From: Oligoflexia bacterium
GTDB lineage: Bacteria > Bdellovibrionota > Bdellovibrionia > JABDDW01
Assembly (NCBI GenBank): GCA_020847095.1
Contig: JADLCR010000007.1
Span: 1 to 64,000 of the forward strand
Direction of reading: 5' to 3'
Length of the DNA stretch: 64,000 bases
Shown: positions 53,108-63,154 of the stretch, in pieces
Position numbering within the stretch: position 1 is the stretch's first letter
Layout of the letters: each line of letters begins with the position of its first letter
Made by a program: the position numbers and the translations under genes
Notes under the pieces: model-generated
Told to the model about the DNA's origin: nothing
Databases searched by the model: none
What the model saw: only the letters and a program-made list of their open reading frames with translations

Positions 53108-54819
53108 TTGATGTCCTTTGGTGAGCTGTCCATGACCTCCTGTATGGTGGTCAGCCCTTGTTGAAGTTTATTTAATCCGCTCATCCTAAGCGTGATTAAT
53201 CCCTCTTCGATTGCTTTCTTTTTAATTTCGCTAGGCGATGCGCCCTGATACACGAGCTGCTTGAGCGCCTCTGAAAACGGCATAACTTCGTAGATTGCAA
53301 TTCGCCCTTTGTAACCAATATCTCCGCACGCCTGACATCCATGTCCCTGATAAACCGTGGTGTCCTTAGCTTGTTGCATGGTCATTCCCAAATCTACGAG
53401 AAGTTGAGGATCAACCTGAACAGGTGCTTTACAACGATCGCAGATCTTTCGGATCAGTCGCTGCGCCAAAATGAGATTCACTCCGGCGGTAACCAGAAAT
53501 GGCTCCACACCCATATTGATTAATCGATTAACCGTACTTGGGGCGTCGTTTGTATGGAGTGTGCTAACAACCAAGTGTCCCGTGAGTGCGGCTTTAAATC
53601 CAATTTCGGCTGTCTCGAAATCTCGAATCTCACCCACCATGATAATATCCGGGTCCTGACGCAAAAAACTTCTCAATGCCGAGGCAAATGTTAAATCGAC
53701 CTCCGGATTCATTTGAACTTGATTGATCCCCTCGATGTTGTACTCCACGGGATCTTCGGCCGTTGAGATATTCACATCGTTCGAATTGAGATCCGTAAGT
53801 GCGGAATAAATCGTCGTGGACTTTCCTGATCCCGTTGGCCCAGTGACAAGCACCATCCCATACGGGGCATGAATGGCATTCTTGAATTTTTCCAGCTCGG
53901 GCGGCTCAAATCCAAGCTTTGCCAAATCAAGCTGCAGATTGGACCGATCGAGCAATCGCATAACAATTTTTTCGCCAAATAGTGTTGGAAGCACGCTGAC
54001 GCGAAAATCAATTTCACGATTATCTTTAGTACGAATTTTTAACCGGCCGTCTTGAGGCCTACGACGCTCCGATATGTCGAGCTTTGACATGATTTTGAGT
54101 CGACTCGAAATAGCCGCTGATATTTCGGCCGGTGGTTGAATGCGCTCGAATAAAGTTCCGTCAATTCTGAATCGAACTCGAAAGCGTTTCTCATAAGGCT
54201 CAATATGAATATCACTCGCCCTTTGCTTAATTGATTCAGCCAGCATGAGATTCACAAACTTAACAACTGGCGCATCGGTTTGCGATCGGTCCACATCGAC
54301 TACGGTCACTTCAGGACTTGTGCTACGAGTAGTCTCAACGCCCGAAGTGTCTTTCTCGATTTCAGTCATGACCGATTCGAAGGTCACTTTTGAAGCGTAA
54401 TTTCTTTCAATGGCTCCATGAATGGCGGTCTCGCTTGCCACAACGACTTCAATTTTGCATCTCGTCAAAAACTGGACATCATCGCGAGCAAAGAGATTTG
54501 AAGGGTCAGCCATGGCGACGACGATTGTATTTCCGGATTTAGAAATGGGAATCAGGCTGTGCTTTTCGCAAATTTCCTTAGAAACTAACTTCAGTGCATC
54601 GGGATCAATTTCAAATGTGGCGAGGTCAATGGCCGGCACCTGATACTGTTTAGACAAAAACTCCGTCAGATTTTGTTCGTTAACGTACCCAAGCTTAACG
54701 AGTGCAGACGCAAGACGCCCACCGCCGGCTTGCTTCTGAGTTTTTTTTGCATTCTCCAGTTGATCAATTGTGATGAGCTGCTCTCGAACGAGAAGCTCTC
54801 CAAGCCCCTTAGCTGCCAT
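53104..54819 (-). CDS. pilB: Type IV pilus extension ATPase PilB
   Basis: 571 residues. The N-terminal MshE/GspE domain (LGELLVREQLITIDQLENAKKTQ) is followed by the ATPase core with GPTGSGKSTTIYSAL, the Asp-box region and HLVVSTLHTNDAPST, and a zinc-binding tetracysteine site (CDRC...CQAC). It drives pilin assembly. First gene in the pilB-T-C-S-R operon on the minus strand, the start is the ATG at 54819. Confidence 0.96.
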   Translation of the reverse strand: MAAKGLGELLVREQLITIDQLENAKKTQKQAGGGRLASALVKLGYVNEQNLTEFLSKQYQVPAIDLATFEIDPDALKLVSKEICEKHSLIPISKSGNTIVVAMADPSNLFARDDVQFLTRCKIEVVVASETAIHGAIERNYASKVTFESVMTEIEKDTSGVETTRSTSPEVTVVDVDRSQTDAPVVKFVNLMLAESIKQRASDIHIEPYEKRFRVRFRIDGTLFERIQPPAEISAAISSRLKIMSKLDISERRRPQDGRLKIRTKDNREIDFRVSVLPTLFGEKIVMRLLDRSNLQLDLAKLGFEPPELEKFKNAIHAPYGMVLVTGPTGSGKSTTIYSALTDLNSNDVNISTAEDPVEYNIEGINQVQMNPEVDLTFASALRSFLRQDPDIIMVGEIRDFETAEIGFKAALTGHLVVSTLHTNDAPSTVNRLINMGVEPFLVTAGVNLILAQRLIRKICDRCKAPVQVDPQLLVDLGMTMQQAKDTTVYQGHGCQACGDIGYKGRIAIYEVMPFSEALKQLVYQGASPSEIKKKAIEEGLITLRMSGLNKLQQGLTTIQEVMDSSPKDIK

Positions 54820-54886
54820 GAAAACAGGCCTCCCTGCCGTCGGTATTTCCCTATACCTTACCGCAGTTTAGCAATTTTCAGGCAGT

Positions 54887-55783
54887 TTAACCACCCCGGT
54901 CTCGAAACCTTTTTAGAAATGGAGTTTTGTCAAAGCTCTCTTGATCCGCGAGAGCCTTCAACGCTTCACGATACCGACCAATGTCCAGTTTGAAATCACA
55001 TAATTTTTCAACCATGAACGCATCTAAATAGGCTGTAACGCAATCTCCGGACAAAAATCGAGCGCCCCAAACTTTAGCCTCGTCAATCAGCGGCGTTTCG
55101 GTCGGGACAAGGGTCATATCCACGACGACTCCTCCAGCTTTGAGGAAGTTAAAAAAGTAAAGCTCATCAAGGAGCTCATTTTCGAGCACCAATTCCGTTG
55201 TATTGACTGCGATTGAGTGAACACCGGCTAACGTTGTGATGTGTCGGTGTTCAATAAATCGAAAATCCACTTGAAACAAAGATTTCTGAAGATTCGCCAA
55301 AAGCTCCCGACCCTTCTCTTCATTTTGATCGGTCAATGTGATGCCCTTAAAGCCGAGTTTGACGAGGGCTTCGGCTACAAGTCGGCCTAACCCCCCAGCT
55401 CCTGCAACAAAGGCCCTTGAATTAAGATCAAGCTCCTTCACTTCATGAGAAATGGCACGCACGAAAGCTTCGCTAATACAATCTCGTGGCCACCACCCAC
55501 CCTTTTCTTTTATGAGACAAGAACAAACTCCCGCTTTGATTGCCTCTTGGGTTGTTTGCGCCAGAAGTTTAGGCACCAGAGAATAATACTCATACCCAAA
55601 TCCAATTGCGTCTAAATCTTCGGTTCGAACTTGATTCAAGTTTTTTTCAAACTCTTCGGCTGGAGAAATCAGGGTCTCAACTTCAAAGTCGACTCCCGCC
55701 TCAACAAGCATTTTTTTGAGAGCCACCCACCGCTTATCCCAGCCCTTTGAGGTCAAATACTTGATTCTCACTTTGTTTTTCAT
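54887..55783 (-). CDS. Shikimate-dehydrogenase-like oxidoreductase
   Basis: 298 residues. The C-terminal Rossmann part has GAGGLGRLVAEALVKLG and a later VVVDMTLVPTETPL(IDEAKVWG), as in AroE and its relatives. The N-terminal substrate-binding half lacks the canonical AroE 'SxSPxxHN' motif, so the substrate may differ from shikimate. It stands after ribF with a 4-bp overlap and is probably co-transcribed. A second, canonical aroE may exist elsewhere. Confidence 0.65.
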   Translation of the reverse strand: MKNKVRIKYLTSKGWDKRWVALKKMLVEAGVDFEVETLISPAEEFEKNLNQVRTEDLDAIGFGYEYYSLVPKLLAQTTQEAIKAGVCSCLIKEKGGWWPRDCISEAFVRAISHEVKELDLNSRAFVAGAGGLGRLVAEALVKLGFKGITLTDQNEEKGRELLANLQKSLFQVDFRFIEHRHITTLAGVHSIAVNTTELVLENELLDELYFFNFLKAGGVVVDMTLVPTETPLIDEAKVWGARFLSGDCVTAYLDAFMVEKLCDFKLDIGRYREALKALADQESFDKTPFLKRFRDRGG

Positions 55784-56694
55784 TTGAAAGTTGCACCTCT
55801 TGCTTGACTTGAATCAAGGGCAATTTGCTTAATTAGTTCTTCAACTGAAGAAAATTTCTTCTCATCGCGAATGAACTGATGGAAGCGAACTTCAATCTTT
55901 TCTCCATAAATATCTTCATTAAAATCGAGAATATGAGTTTCAATCTGTACTGGAACTTGGTGACCCGAAGTAAACGTCGGATTTGTCCCCGCATTCGTTA
56001 CGCTCTGAAAAAGCTGACCCTTAACTACAGCCTCAGTGACATAAACTCCGCCCTTTGGATATAGATCAGATTGAGTAAAGAGATTAGCGGTCGGAAACCC
56101 AATCTTTTTTCCTCGCCCGGCCCCTTTAACAACGACACCTTTCATGTAAAATGGTCGACCCAAAAGCCGTTTGGCGAGTTCCATATTTCCGTTACTCACC
56201 GCTCGACGCACACCACTTGATGAAACGACTTTACCGTCAAGCATCACCGGCGGCTCAACGATGACTTCGACACCACTTTGATTCCCAAGTCGTTTCAGAA
56301 CGTCCAAAGTTCCTGCACGATCTTTTCCAAATGAAAAATCATGGCCAATCACAAGGATCTCGCATCGAAGATCTTGCAACACGACTTGATTGAAAAATGA
56401 CTCAGGCGAAAGTTGACTCAACTCGCGACTAAAGGGCATTACGACAATTCGGCCTACACCAAGTTCCGTTAAACAGCGCAGCCGGTCCTCCAAATCAAAG
56501 ATCTGTTTAAGGCCTTTTTCGGGAAACAGCACCTTGACCGGATGGGGATCAAACGTCAAAACAACAGACAGACAATGTCTTTTTTTCGCCAATTCGAGGA
56601 CTCGATTGACCAGCGCGCGATGGCCTAAATGCAAGCCATCAAAATTGCCTATGGTTGCCACAGATTTTTGACTCATAGAAGTAAAATAAATCAT
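55780..56694 (-). CDS. ribF: Bifunctional riboflavin kinase/FMN adenylyltransferase
   Basis: 304 residues. N-terminal nucleotidyltransferase motifs GNFDGLHLGHRALV and RVDVLVIGHDFSFGKDRAG-like (EILVIGHDFSFGKDR), and C-terminal riboflavin kinase with GKKIGFPTANLF and VYVTEAVVKG. Makes FMN and FAD from riboflavin. The ATG at 56694 is the longest option; MSQKS at 56676 is an alternative. Divergent from the CHASE2 kinase with a 57-bp gap. Confidence 0.95.
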   Translation of the reverse strand: MIYFTSMSQKSVATIGNFDGLHLGHRALVNRVLELAKKRHCLSVVLTFDPHPVKVLFPEKGLKQIFDLEDRLRCLTELGVGRIVVMPFSRELSQLSPESFFNQVVLQDLRCEILVIGHDFSFGKDRAGTLDVLKRLGNQSGVEVIVEPPVMLDGKVVSSSGVRRAVSNGNMELAKRLLGRPFYMKGVVVKGAGRGKKIGFPTANLFTQSDLYPKGGVYVTEAVVKGQLFQSVTNAGTNPTFTSGHQVPVQIETHILDFNEDIYGEKIEVRFHQFIRDEKKFSSVEELIKQIALDSSQARGATFK

Positions 56695-56751
56695 TGTGTT
56701 GGCTTAAGAAATTGATATTTTACCCACGCCCATGATACACCGCATAAGTCT

Positions 56752-58653
56752 ATGATTTTACGGAAACTTCTAGCTTGGAAACGGCTAATTTCGAGTCGCG
56801 TTCGTGACAGCATTGGACTGGTCATGCGCTCGATTGTTTGCCTGGCCTTTGGCTGGATTGCGCTGATCACGACCAATCAAACATCTTATGACTCCCGTTT
56901 TCTACTTCGAGGGCCTCAAAAGATCGATGATGACGTTTTGATCGTTTACCTTTCGCGCGAAGATGCGGTTCGCTTTAGTGATTTGGACCCAGGAAGAAGC
57001 GTTTTGTGGTCGCTAAAAGAGATCGTTGAAACCTCTGACTCGTTTTTTTGGGAGCCGGAGTCTTGGGATCGAGCCATAGGCAAGGTCATGAATGCGGGCG
57101 CCAAGGCCTCCGTGGTGACGTTGTATTTTAGCGACGATACGGTCCGACAACCCATCCAGCAAGGTCGTTTTCCTTATTTGAAAAAAAATGGAGTATTCTG
57201 GGCTGCCCAATCGGACTTCATTGGAGGAACCGTATTACCAGGCCTTGCCATGAGTGATGGTCGAAACACCGGAACCTTAGAACTCCGTCCTGATATGGAT
57301 GGAAAAATTCGATATTTCACACCACTGAGCCTTTCAACAACTCACATGAGCGTGCGGGTTGACCAGTATTTGAGAAAGCGAAGCACCGAAGCCCGGGCCC
57401 ATTTTGGATCGTTTATCAATTTTCAAGGTCCTCAGACTATTTTTCGATCGGTTTCGTTTACTCAGATTTTAAGAAACGAAATTCCCAACGAGATGATCAG
57501 GGGTAAAATTGTCGTATTCGGCCTGCAAGACAATCCGGGCCATACCTATCAAACCCCTGTGGGCCAAATGACCTCGGCAGCATTGACCGCAACTCTAATC
57601 TACAACCTTCAACACGAACGCTGGATTCGCCAAGTGCCGCTTTGGCTCAGTTTCTTATTTATGATCGGCCTTTTCATTTTCGCTCTCCGAACGATATTTA
57701 GATATCCCCCGACGGTCACACTTGTTTTTCTTTCATTTTTAGCCCTCGGTATTGTTGCTCTAAGTTCCGCGCTTTTTGACCTCTATGCGATTTGGTTACC
57801 TCTAACGGCGCCGCTTCTTTTCTTAGCAGCTACTTACGTGGTCATTTCTGGCTATAGACTTAGCGAATCAGAAAAAGAGAGTTGGTTTGCTTCTCAAGAA
57901 TTGAGAACATTTAGCGAACTTGAATCTCTAAAAACCAATTTTCTTTCTCTCATTTCGCACGATCTCAAAACACCGCTCGCCAAGATTCAAGGAATAACCG
58001 ACAGACTGTTAGCTCAAAAAGAACTTCCTGATCTCGAATCATTTCGAAAAGATCTCAAATCCATTCAACTCACGAGTGATGAATTGCGGGCTTATATTGG
58101 GAGTATACTAAAGCTAACAAGAATCGAAGCTCGGGAATTACAAATCTCCAAAGAGTCTCATGATCTCAATCGGGTCATCGAAGATGTGGTCAGTCGCCTT
58201 AACCCGCTGGCTGTAGAGAAACAGGTAACACTTACTCATGAGTTAGAGCCCCTCTTTAGCCTTGAGTTTGATAAGACTCTTATTTCCGAAGTGGTTTTAA
58301 ATCTCGTCGAAAACGCTATTAAGTACTCCGATACCGGTGGGCATGTAACGGTTCGCTCTCGGGAGTCTGGCGACTTTGTGGAAGTCGAAATTGCAGATAC
58401 AGGTGCTGGTATCGCAAAAGAGGAGCTAGACAAAGTTTTTGATAAGTTTTACCGAGGAAATAGCCTAAAAACCCAGGCCGTTTCAGGAACTGGACTAGGT
58501 CTCTATTTGGCAAAATATTTTATTGAGCTTCACGGCGGAAAAGTGTTTATAAATAGCGAAATTGGAAAGGGAACGGTTATCGGTTTTAGACTACCCATTG
58601 CCGAGCCGACTCCGGAGGAAGAATATGCAGAGCCTGCGCGTACTCATCGTTGA
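56752..58653 (+). CDS. CHASE2-domain sensor histidine kinase
   Basis: 633 residues. A first membrane helix (MRSIVCLAFGWIALITT) is followed by an extracytoplasmic CHASE2 domain of about 270 residues (SYDSRFLLRGPQKIDDDVLIVYLSREDA). Three more helices follow (LWLSFLFMIGLFIFALRTIF, ...). The cytoplasmic kinase has the H-box SLISHDLKTPLAKIQGI, N-box VVLNLVENAIKYSDTGG, and G boxes DTGAGI and GTGLGLYLAKYF. CHASE2 senses unknown signals. The response regulator gene overlaps the end by 29 bp. Confidence 0.9.
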   Translation: MILRKLLAWKRLISSRVRDSIGLVMRSIVCLAFGWIALITTNQTSYDSRFLLRGPQKIDDDVLIVYLSREDAVRFSDLDPGRSVLWSLKEIVETSDSFFWEPESWDRAIGKVMNAGAKASVVTLYFSDDTVRQPIQQGRFPYLKKNGVFWAAQSDFIGGTVLPGLAMSDGRNTGTLELRPDMDGKIRYFTPLSLSTTHMSVRVDQYLRKRSTEARAHFGSFINFQGPQTIFRSVSFTQILRNEIPNEMIRGKIVVFGLQDNPGHTYQTPVGQMTSAALTATLIYNLQHERWIRQVPLWLSFLFMIGLFIFALRTIFRYPPTVTLVFLSFLALGIVALSSALFDLYAIWLPLTAPLLFLAATYVVISGYRLSESEKESWFASQELRTFSELESLKTNFLSLISHDLKTPLAKIQGITDRLLAQKELPDLESFRKDLKSIQLTSDELRAYIGSILKLTRIEARELQISKESHDLNRVIEDVVSRLNPLAVEKQVTLTHELEPLFSLEFDKTLISEVVLNLVENAIKYSDTGGHVTVRSRESGDFVEVEIADTGAGIAKEELDKVFDKFYRGNSLKTQAVSGTGLGLYLAKYFIELHGGKVFINSEIGKGTVIGFRLPIAEPTPEEEYAEPARTHR

Positions 58654-60046
58654 TGACGAAGAAGAATTGAGAAGATCCGTTCGCGGCATTCTTGAAACTT
58701 CAAACGACGAAATTCAATGGACTTTTGACGAAGCTTCAACGGGTCTACAAGCCATTCAGAAACTTCAAAATTCTGAGTTTGACTTGGTCCTCATGGATGT
58801 GCGCATGCCAGAAATGGACGGCATGGAAGCACTCAAAAAGATTAAATCCAATGATCCGCGTACATTTGTCGTTTTGATGACGGCACAAGCTAATCTTCGA
58901 GATGCTGTGGCTGCAATCAAAGAGGGTGCCTATGATTATGTTGAAAAGCCCGTTCGACCAGAGACCATCGTTCGAATAGTTAATAAGGCTCTTGAGGCCC
59001 GAGAGCTTGTCTCCAGTTTGGCGATCAGCAGCCCGGTCTTTGACGATGATACCGATTCCGAATTTGTGGGTTCAAGCCAACAAATGCGTAAGATTTTTGA
59101 ACTGATTTACCGTTTGAGCAAAGTTGACACTAACGTTCTCATTCGCGGTGAAAACGGTACTGGCAAAGAGCTTGTGGCCCGAGCCATTCACTTTAATAGT
59201 CCTCAAAAGGATGGTCCTTTCGTTGCCGTCAACTGTGGAGCTATTCCGGAATCTTTAATGGAAAGTGAGTTTTTTGGGCACGAGCGCGGCGCATTCACTG
59301 GTGCCTCAGAGCGAAAAATTGGTCGGTTTCAAGTGGCTTCAGGCGGGACTCTGTTTTTGGACGAAATTGGTGAGCTATCGCCTTCTCTTCAGGTGAAGCT
59401 ATTACGCGTCTTGCAAGAACGGAAGTTCACTCCCGTTGGAAGTACCCGAGAAATCAAAAGCAATGCCCGCATTATCGCCGCAACCAATCGCAATTTAGAA
59501 AAGATGATTGAAGAATCTAGGTTTCGCGAAGATTTATTTTATCGACTCAATGTCATGCCGATATTTTTGCCTCCCTTGCGCGAACGGCGCGATGATATTC
59601 CTGCCTTGATTGATTACTTCATCAAAAAATTTAATAAACGGCACCACCGCGAACTCAAAAGCATTGAGCCCCGGGCACAACAATGCCTGGTGCAGGCTCA
59701 GTGGCCTGGAAACATTCGAGAGCTGGAAAACGTTATCGAGCACGCCTTTATCATTGAAAATGGCACAACCATCACTTTTGAAAGCCTCCCGGATTCACTA
59801 AAAAATTCAGTCCGAGGTCAGGCGCCGCTTCCGTCGCAAATTCAAGACGGTCAAAGCGGACAAGGACGCGAGCTCAATTACGATATGCTAAAAGAGCAAT
59901 TTGAAAAAGAATTTATCATCAGCGCTTTGAAGGCCAACAAGGGAAGAATTAACCAAACCGTAGCCCACGCGAATATCCCAAAAAATACTTTGTTAAGGAA
60001 GATTAAGAAGTATGGGATTCAGCCGCGTGATTATGAATCCGATTGA
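58625..60046 (+). CDS. NtrC-family sigma-54-dependent response regulator
   Basis: The start is the ATG at 58625, behind GGAGGAAG; the ORF-track start 21 codons earlier is read from inside the kinase gene. 473 residues: REC (VLIVDDEEELRRSVRGIL, DLVLMDVRMPEMDG), AAA+ (GENGTGKELVARAIHF, GAFTGA present in ERGAFTGASER) and a C-terminal Fis-like HTH (GRINQTVAHANIPKNTLLRKIKKYG). It acts with the CHASE2 kinase and sigma-54. Targets unknown. It ends 16 bp inside the convergent glycosyltransferase. Confidence 0.9.
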   Translation: MQSLRVLIVDDEEELRRSVRGILETSNDEIQWTFDEASTGLQAIQKLQNSEFDLVLMDVRMPEMDGMEALKKIKSNDPRTFVVLMTAQANLRDAVAAIKEGAYDYVEKPVRPETIVRIVNKALEARELVSSLAISSPVFDDDTDSEFVGSSQQMRKIFELIYRLSKVDTNVLIRGENGTGKELVARAIHFNSPQKDGPFVAVNCGAIPESLMESEFFGHERGAFTGASERKIGRFQVASGGTLFLDEIGELSPSLQVKLLRVLQERKFTPVGSTREIKSNARIIAATNRNLEKMIEESRFREDLFYRLNVMPIFLPPLRERRDDIPALIDYFIKKFNKRHHRELKSIEPRAQQCLVQAQWPGNIRELENVIEHAFIIENGTTITFESLPDSLKNSVRGQAPLPSQIQDGQSGQGRELNYDMLKEQFEKEFIISALKANKGRINQTVAHANIPKNTLLRKIKKYGIQPRDYESD

Positions 60047-61137
60047 AGCACTTTTAGATAGACGTCTCGGGTTTGCCTTGCTGTTTTCCCCCAAGTTTGA
60101 GCGCTAAAACGACGCTTCACCTCTTGTATACGATCCGTCATTTTTTCTCGGTTTTCGATAATCAGAGCCATTTTAGCTGATGCTTCTTTTGGATTTGATG
60201 GATTGACAAGCTCAGTGCAACCTTGACCCACTTCAGGCATGCAAGACGTATTTGATGAAACCACCGGAAGCCCACAAGCCAAGGCTTCAATTATGGGAAT
60301 TCCAAATCCCTCTTCCCAAGATAGGAAAAGCAGGCCTTCGGCCGCCACAAAAAGATTTCGAAGAGCTTCAGTTTCTTGAAATCCCAAAATCCTGATTTTG
60401 GATTTTCTTGGGCTTTCTTCAATTTTACTTCTAATCTGCTCAAAACCAAACCCCGGGTGGCCGGCCAAAACCAAATCAGTTTCTGGGTGTTTTTGACCCA
60501 AATGATTAAATGTTTCAATGACGCCTAAGATATTTTTTCGAGCTTCCAAAGTGCCCACATGCAGCACAAACTTATTATGAATTCCCAAATGACTTTTCAC
60601 CCACTGTTGGCAGACCTTGCGCTCGATGGGTTGTAGAAATTCTTGTCGAACCCCATGCGCAATGACCGTGATGGCTTCACTATTTATCCCAAATTCTTTA
60701 ATAAGAAGCTCTTTGGTGATTGTCGCCGGAACTATGATGTGATGAGCATCGGAAATCATTTTCTTTAGTTTCTGAGCTTGGTCAGCGTTAAACGAGGCAT
60801 TGGCGTATCCACCTCTAATGGAAAATAAATCATGAACCGTAGCAATTTTTTTGCAATGACTTAGCACCGGCAGTCGATTGTTTAGGCCATGAAACACATC
60901 AAGTTTTAGACCCCGCCACGGGGTAAGTAATCCAAGATCGACTAGACGTCCGCCATGCTTTGGCGGATTTAAAAAATATTTTGACCCCTTCAACCAGCGA
61001 GACAATCGATAGCTATGATAAATCTCATCTCTATTTTCGAATTCGGTTTGGTAGGCACGGACCAATTCGTCGCAATAGACACCAGTGCCGGTCTTTTTCT
61101 CAAAAGCCGCAGTCGACAAGTCAAATGCTACTTTCAC
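60031..61137 (-). CDS. Glycosyltransferase family 1 (group 1, GT-B)
   Basis: 368 residues. The start is a GTG at 61137 that overlaps the stop of the previous gene (GTGA), with GGAAGAG ahead; the longer ORF has no RBS. The C-terminal donor half holds NKFVLHVGTLEARKNILGVIETF and the E-x7-E region SWEEGFGIPIIEALACGLPVVSS. It adds a sugar from a nucleotide donor in LPS or exopolysaccharide synthesis. Position with GT9 and LpxL-like genes suggests the LPS core. Confidence 0.9.
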   Translation of the reverse strand: MKVAFDLSTAAFEKKTGTGVYCDELVRAYQTEFENRDEIYHSYRLSRWLKGSKYFLNPPKHGGRLVDLGLLTPWRGLKLDVFHGLNNRLPVLSHCKKIATVHDLFSIRGGYANASFNADQAQKLKKMISDAHHIIVPATITKELLIKEFGINSEAITVIAHGVRQEFLQPIERKVCQQWVKSHLGIHNKFVLHVGTLEARKNILGVIETFNHLGQKHPETDLVLAGHPGFGFEQIRSKIEESPRKSKIRILGFQETEALRNLFVAAEGLLFLSWEEGFGIPIIEALACGLPVVSSNTSCMPEVGQGCTELVNPSNPKEASAKMALIIENREKMTDRIQEVKRRFSAQTWGKTARQTRDVYLKVLQSDS

Positions 61138-62120
61138 GATAAAAGCTCTTCCGCAGAAAATATAACGGTTTCGGGATAAACCTTGTTCATGCATTCGTGG
61201 GTCCCAATGGGACATTTTGCGTGACCGTGCGGTCCGCAAGGGCGACAGCCCACTTTCGCTTGTGCAATTTTAGATTTGGGATTCCAAGGCGCATACCCTT
61301 GCCCAGGGACCGTGGGGCCAAAAATCGCAACTACAGGAGTTCCAGCAGCAGAGCCTACATGCATAGCACCATTGTCGTTAGTAATGAGTAGCCGACATAC
61401 AGAAAGTAGTTGAGCCAATCCCAAAATATCAGTGGTTCCACAAAGGTTTTCAACTTCATTGACTTTCGATTTCATCATGTCGCCCAATTCTTTTTCGGCG
61501 GCACTTCCCACCACCAAGACCTTGTGCCCTTTACTGATAAAATGGCTGGCCACTTTGCGATACCCTTCAGTGGTCCACCTTTTTGTGGCCCATTGGCTAC
61601 CCGGCGCCAAAGCTATCGCGCCTCTGTACTTTTCAAAGGCGGCATTAGATTTTATCGAAGTTAATAAACTAGGTTCGACTTGAGACGGACCGCTTGGCCC
61701 CATCTCTAGTTTTTCAAGCAGCGCAAGCTGCCTTTTCACATCGTGATCACTCGTGGGTCTTGTCACGTGGCGGTTGTAGAACATATAAGTCCACCAATCA
61801 CGAAACCCCACTCGAACGGGCGCTTGAGTCCGCCATGCAAAAAGGCCCGATCTAAAACTTCGATGGGGAGAGACGACGAGATCCGGTTTCCATGCTTTTG
61901 TTTGCTGAAGTGCATCTTGATATGAATTGGAATCGGCCTTATCGACCTCAATAAGTTTTTGTACCAATTCGGTTTGAATAAAAAACTGGCCAAGTCCTTT
62001 ACGACAAACCAAAGCCAATTGTGCCTGCGGAAATCTACTTTTTAATTCCTTTAAAAGTGGTATTGCCAAAAAAAGATCGCCTAAAAAGGCCGTTTGTAAA
62101 ATGACAATTTTTGAATACAT
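61134..62120 (-). CDS. Glycosyltransferase family 9 (heptosyltransferase-like)
   Basis: 328 residues. GT9 motifs: KIVILQTAFLGDLFLAIPLLKELKSRFP at the start, IALAPGSQWATKRWTTEGYRKVA, then LLITNDNGAMHVGSAAGTPVVAIFGPT. It resembles WaaF/heptosyltransferase II; the CRPCG..GHAKCPIGTHECM cluster is common in this family. Transfers heptose to LPS inner core. It lies 5 bp after the DUF3108 gene. Confidence 0.9.
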   Translation of the reverse strand: MYSKIVILQTAFLGDLFLAIPLLKELKSRFPQAQLALVCRKGLGQFFIQTELVQKLIEVDKADSNSYQDALQQTKAWKPDLVVSPHRSFRSGLFAWRTQAPVRVGFRDWWTYMFYNRHVTRPTSDHDVKRQLALLEKLEMGPSGPSQVEPSLLTSIKSNAAFEKYRGAIALAPGSQWATKRWTTEGYRKVASHFISKGHKVLVVGSAAEKELGDMMKSKVNEVENLCGTTDILGLAQLLSVCRLLITNDNGAMHVGSAAGTPVVAIFGPTVPGQGYAPWNPKSKIAQAKVGCRPCGPHGHAKCPIGTHECMNKVYPETVIFSAEELLS

Positions 62121-62125
62121 GAGAC

Positions 62126-63154
62126 CTACGGACCACCGCGCTCAAGCGCTTTAATCACACCGACGAGCTTTCCGATTTTAATCTTTGCTTCAAAACGAAG
62201 TGGAAATTTGCGCTCATCGTCGGAATACCAAAAATTAACCTCACCCATGGGTTTGAAAACACCTTCTCTAGCCACTTGAGGTTGAATCAAAATAGCTTTC
62301 ATTGGACCAAGCTCGGTTTTGATGGTCTCTCGCCGAATGACTGTGGCCTTGACTTCCCAGGCCTTGAAGTCATCACTGACGGGGTAAGAGTAAGTCTTGC
62401 CGTCTCTTAACTGAAAAAATCGAATATAATGAACCGCTGAATATACGTCTTGGGAAAACGGGATGAGGTCCCAGCCCTTTTTTTTCTCTTCGGTGCCGTC
62501 TTCTTTTGTCACTTTGCGTTCCCAAAAATCCGCTTTTCTGGTTTTCCAGTCGAAGAATTGCCGAACTTCCCGAAGCTGCTTGGATTCGTTCACAGAGAGG
62601 GTAAAGCTCACAGGGACGAGTTGTTCAAAATCCATATAACCGTCAACTTGGTCATCGACTTTGTAAAAGGCATTGAATAGCGACGATGTCTTTACATCAG
62701 AATGGAAATGATAAGCCTTGCGTCCATTGACTTCCACAAAGGGGCGCACTTCTAAAGTGACTTCTCCGGCAGCAACTCCGAAATAACTAACAACCATTGT
62801 CACTTTTTCGCCGGCTCGAATGGGATCGACAATCGGGCGACGCCCAGAAAACCCTTCCGAATCTTCCATTTCCGGTAAACGCTTCCCTGAGTTATCCACG
62901 GCCTTCAAACTCTTTTCTTTTGGTTTTTTCTTACTGCCTTCAAGTCCTAGCTGGGGGGTGGGTTTGGGTTTCACGACCTGCTTTGCCGACTCAGGAGCGG
63001 GGGTTTCGAGCGGCTTCACCGTAACTCGCGCATCATATTCGGTGATAGGAGCAACGGTCATATTTTCTTCGCGCAAGGTTTTGCCTGCGCATCCCCCAGA
63101 GAGAGGCGTTACCACCACCATCAAAACCGATGCCAATCCAAGTCGTTTATTCAT
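62126..63154 (-). CDS. DUF3108 lipoprotein
   Basis: 342 residues. Signal peptide with lipobox LSGGC (Cys22), then a charged Pro/Lys linker (KPKPTPQ) and a DUF3108 domain (EKVTMVVSYFGVAAGEVTLEV, ...VDDQVDGYMDF, LGPMKAILIQPQV). DUF3108 proteins are thought to be in the outer-membrane/periplasm space, and several sit near LPS genes. It overlaps the LpxL-like gene by 4 bp, so it is part of the same unit. Confidence 0.85.
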   Translation of the reverse strand: MNKRLGLASVLMVVVTPLSGGCAGKTLREENMTVAPITEYDARVTVKPLETPAPESAKQVVKPKPTPQLGLEGSKKKPKEKSLKAVDNSGKRLPEMEDSEGFSGRRPIVDPIRAGEKVTMVVSYFGVAAGEVTLEVRPFVEVNGRKAYHFHSDVKTSSLFNAFYKVDDQVDGYMDFEQLVPVSFTLSVNESKQLREVRQFFDWKTRKADFWERKVTKEDGTEEKKKGWDLIPFSQDVYSAVHYIRFFQLRDGKTYSYPVSDDFKAWEVKATVIRRETIKTELGPMKAILIQPQVAREGVFKPMGEVNFWYSDDERKFPLRFEAKIKIGKLVGVIKALERGGP

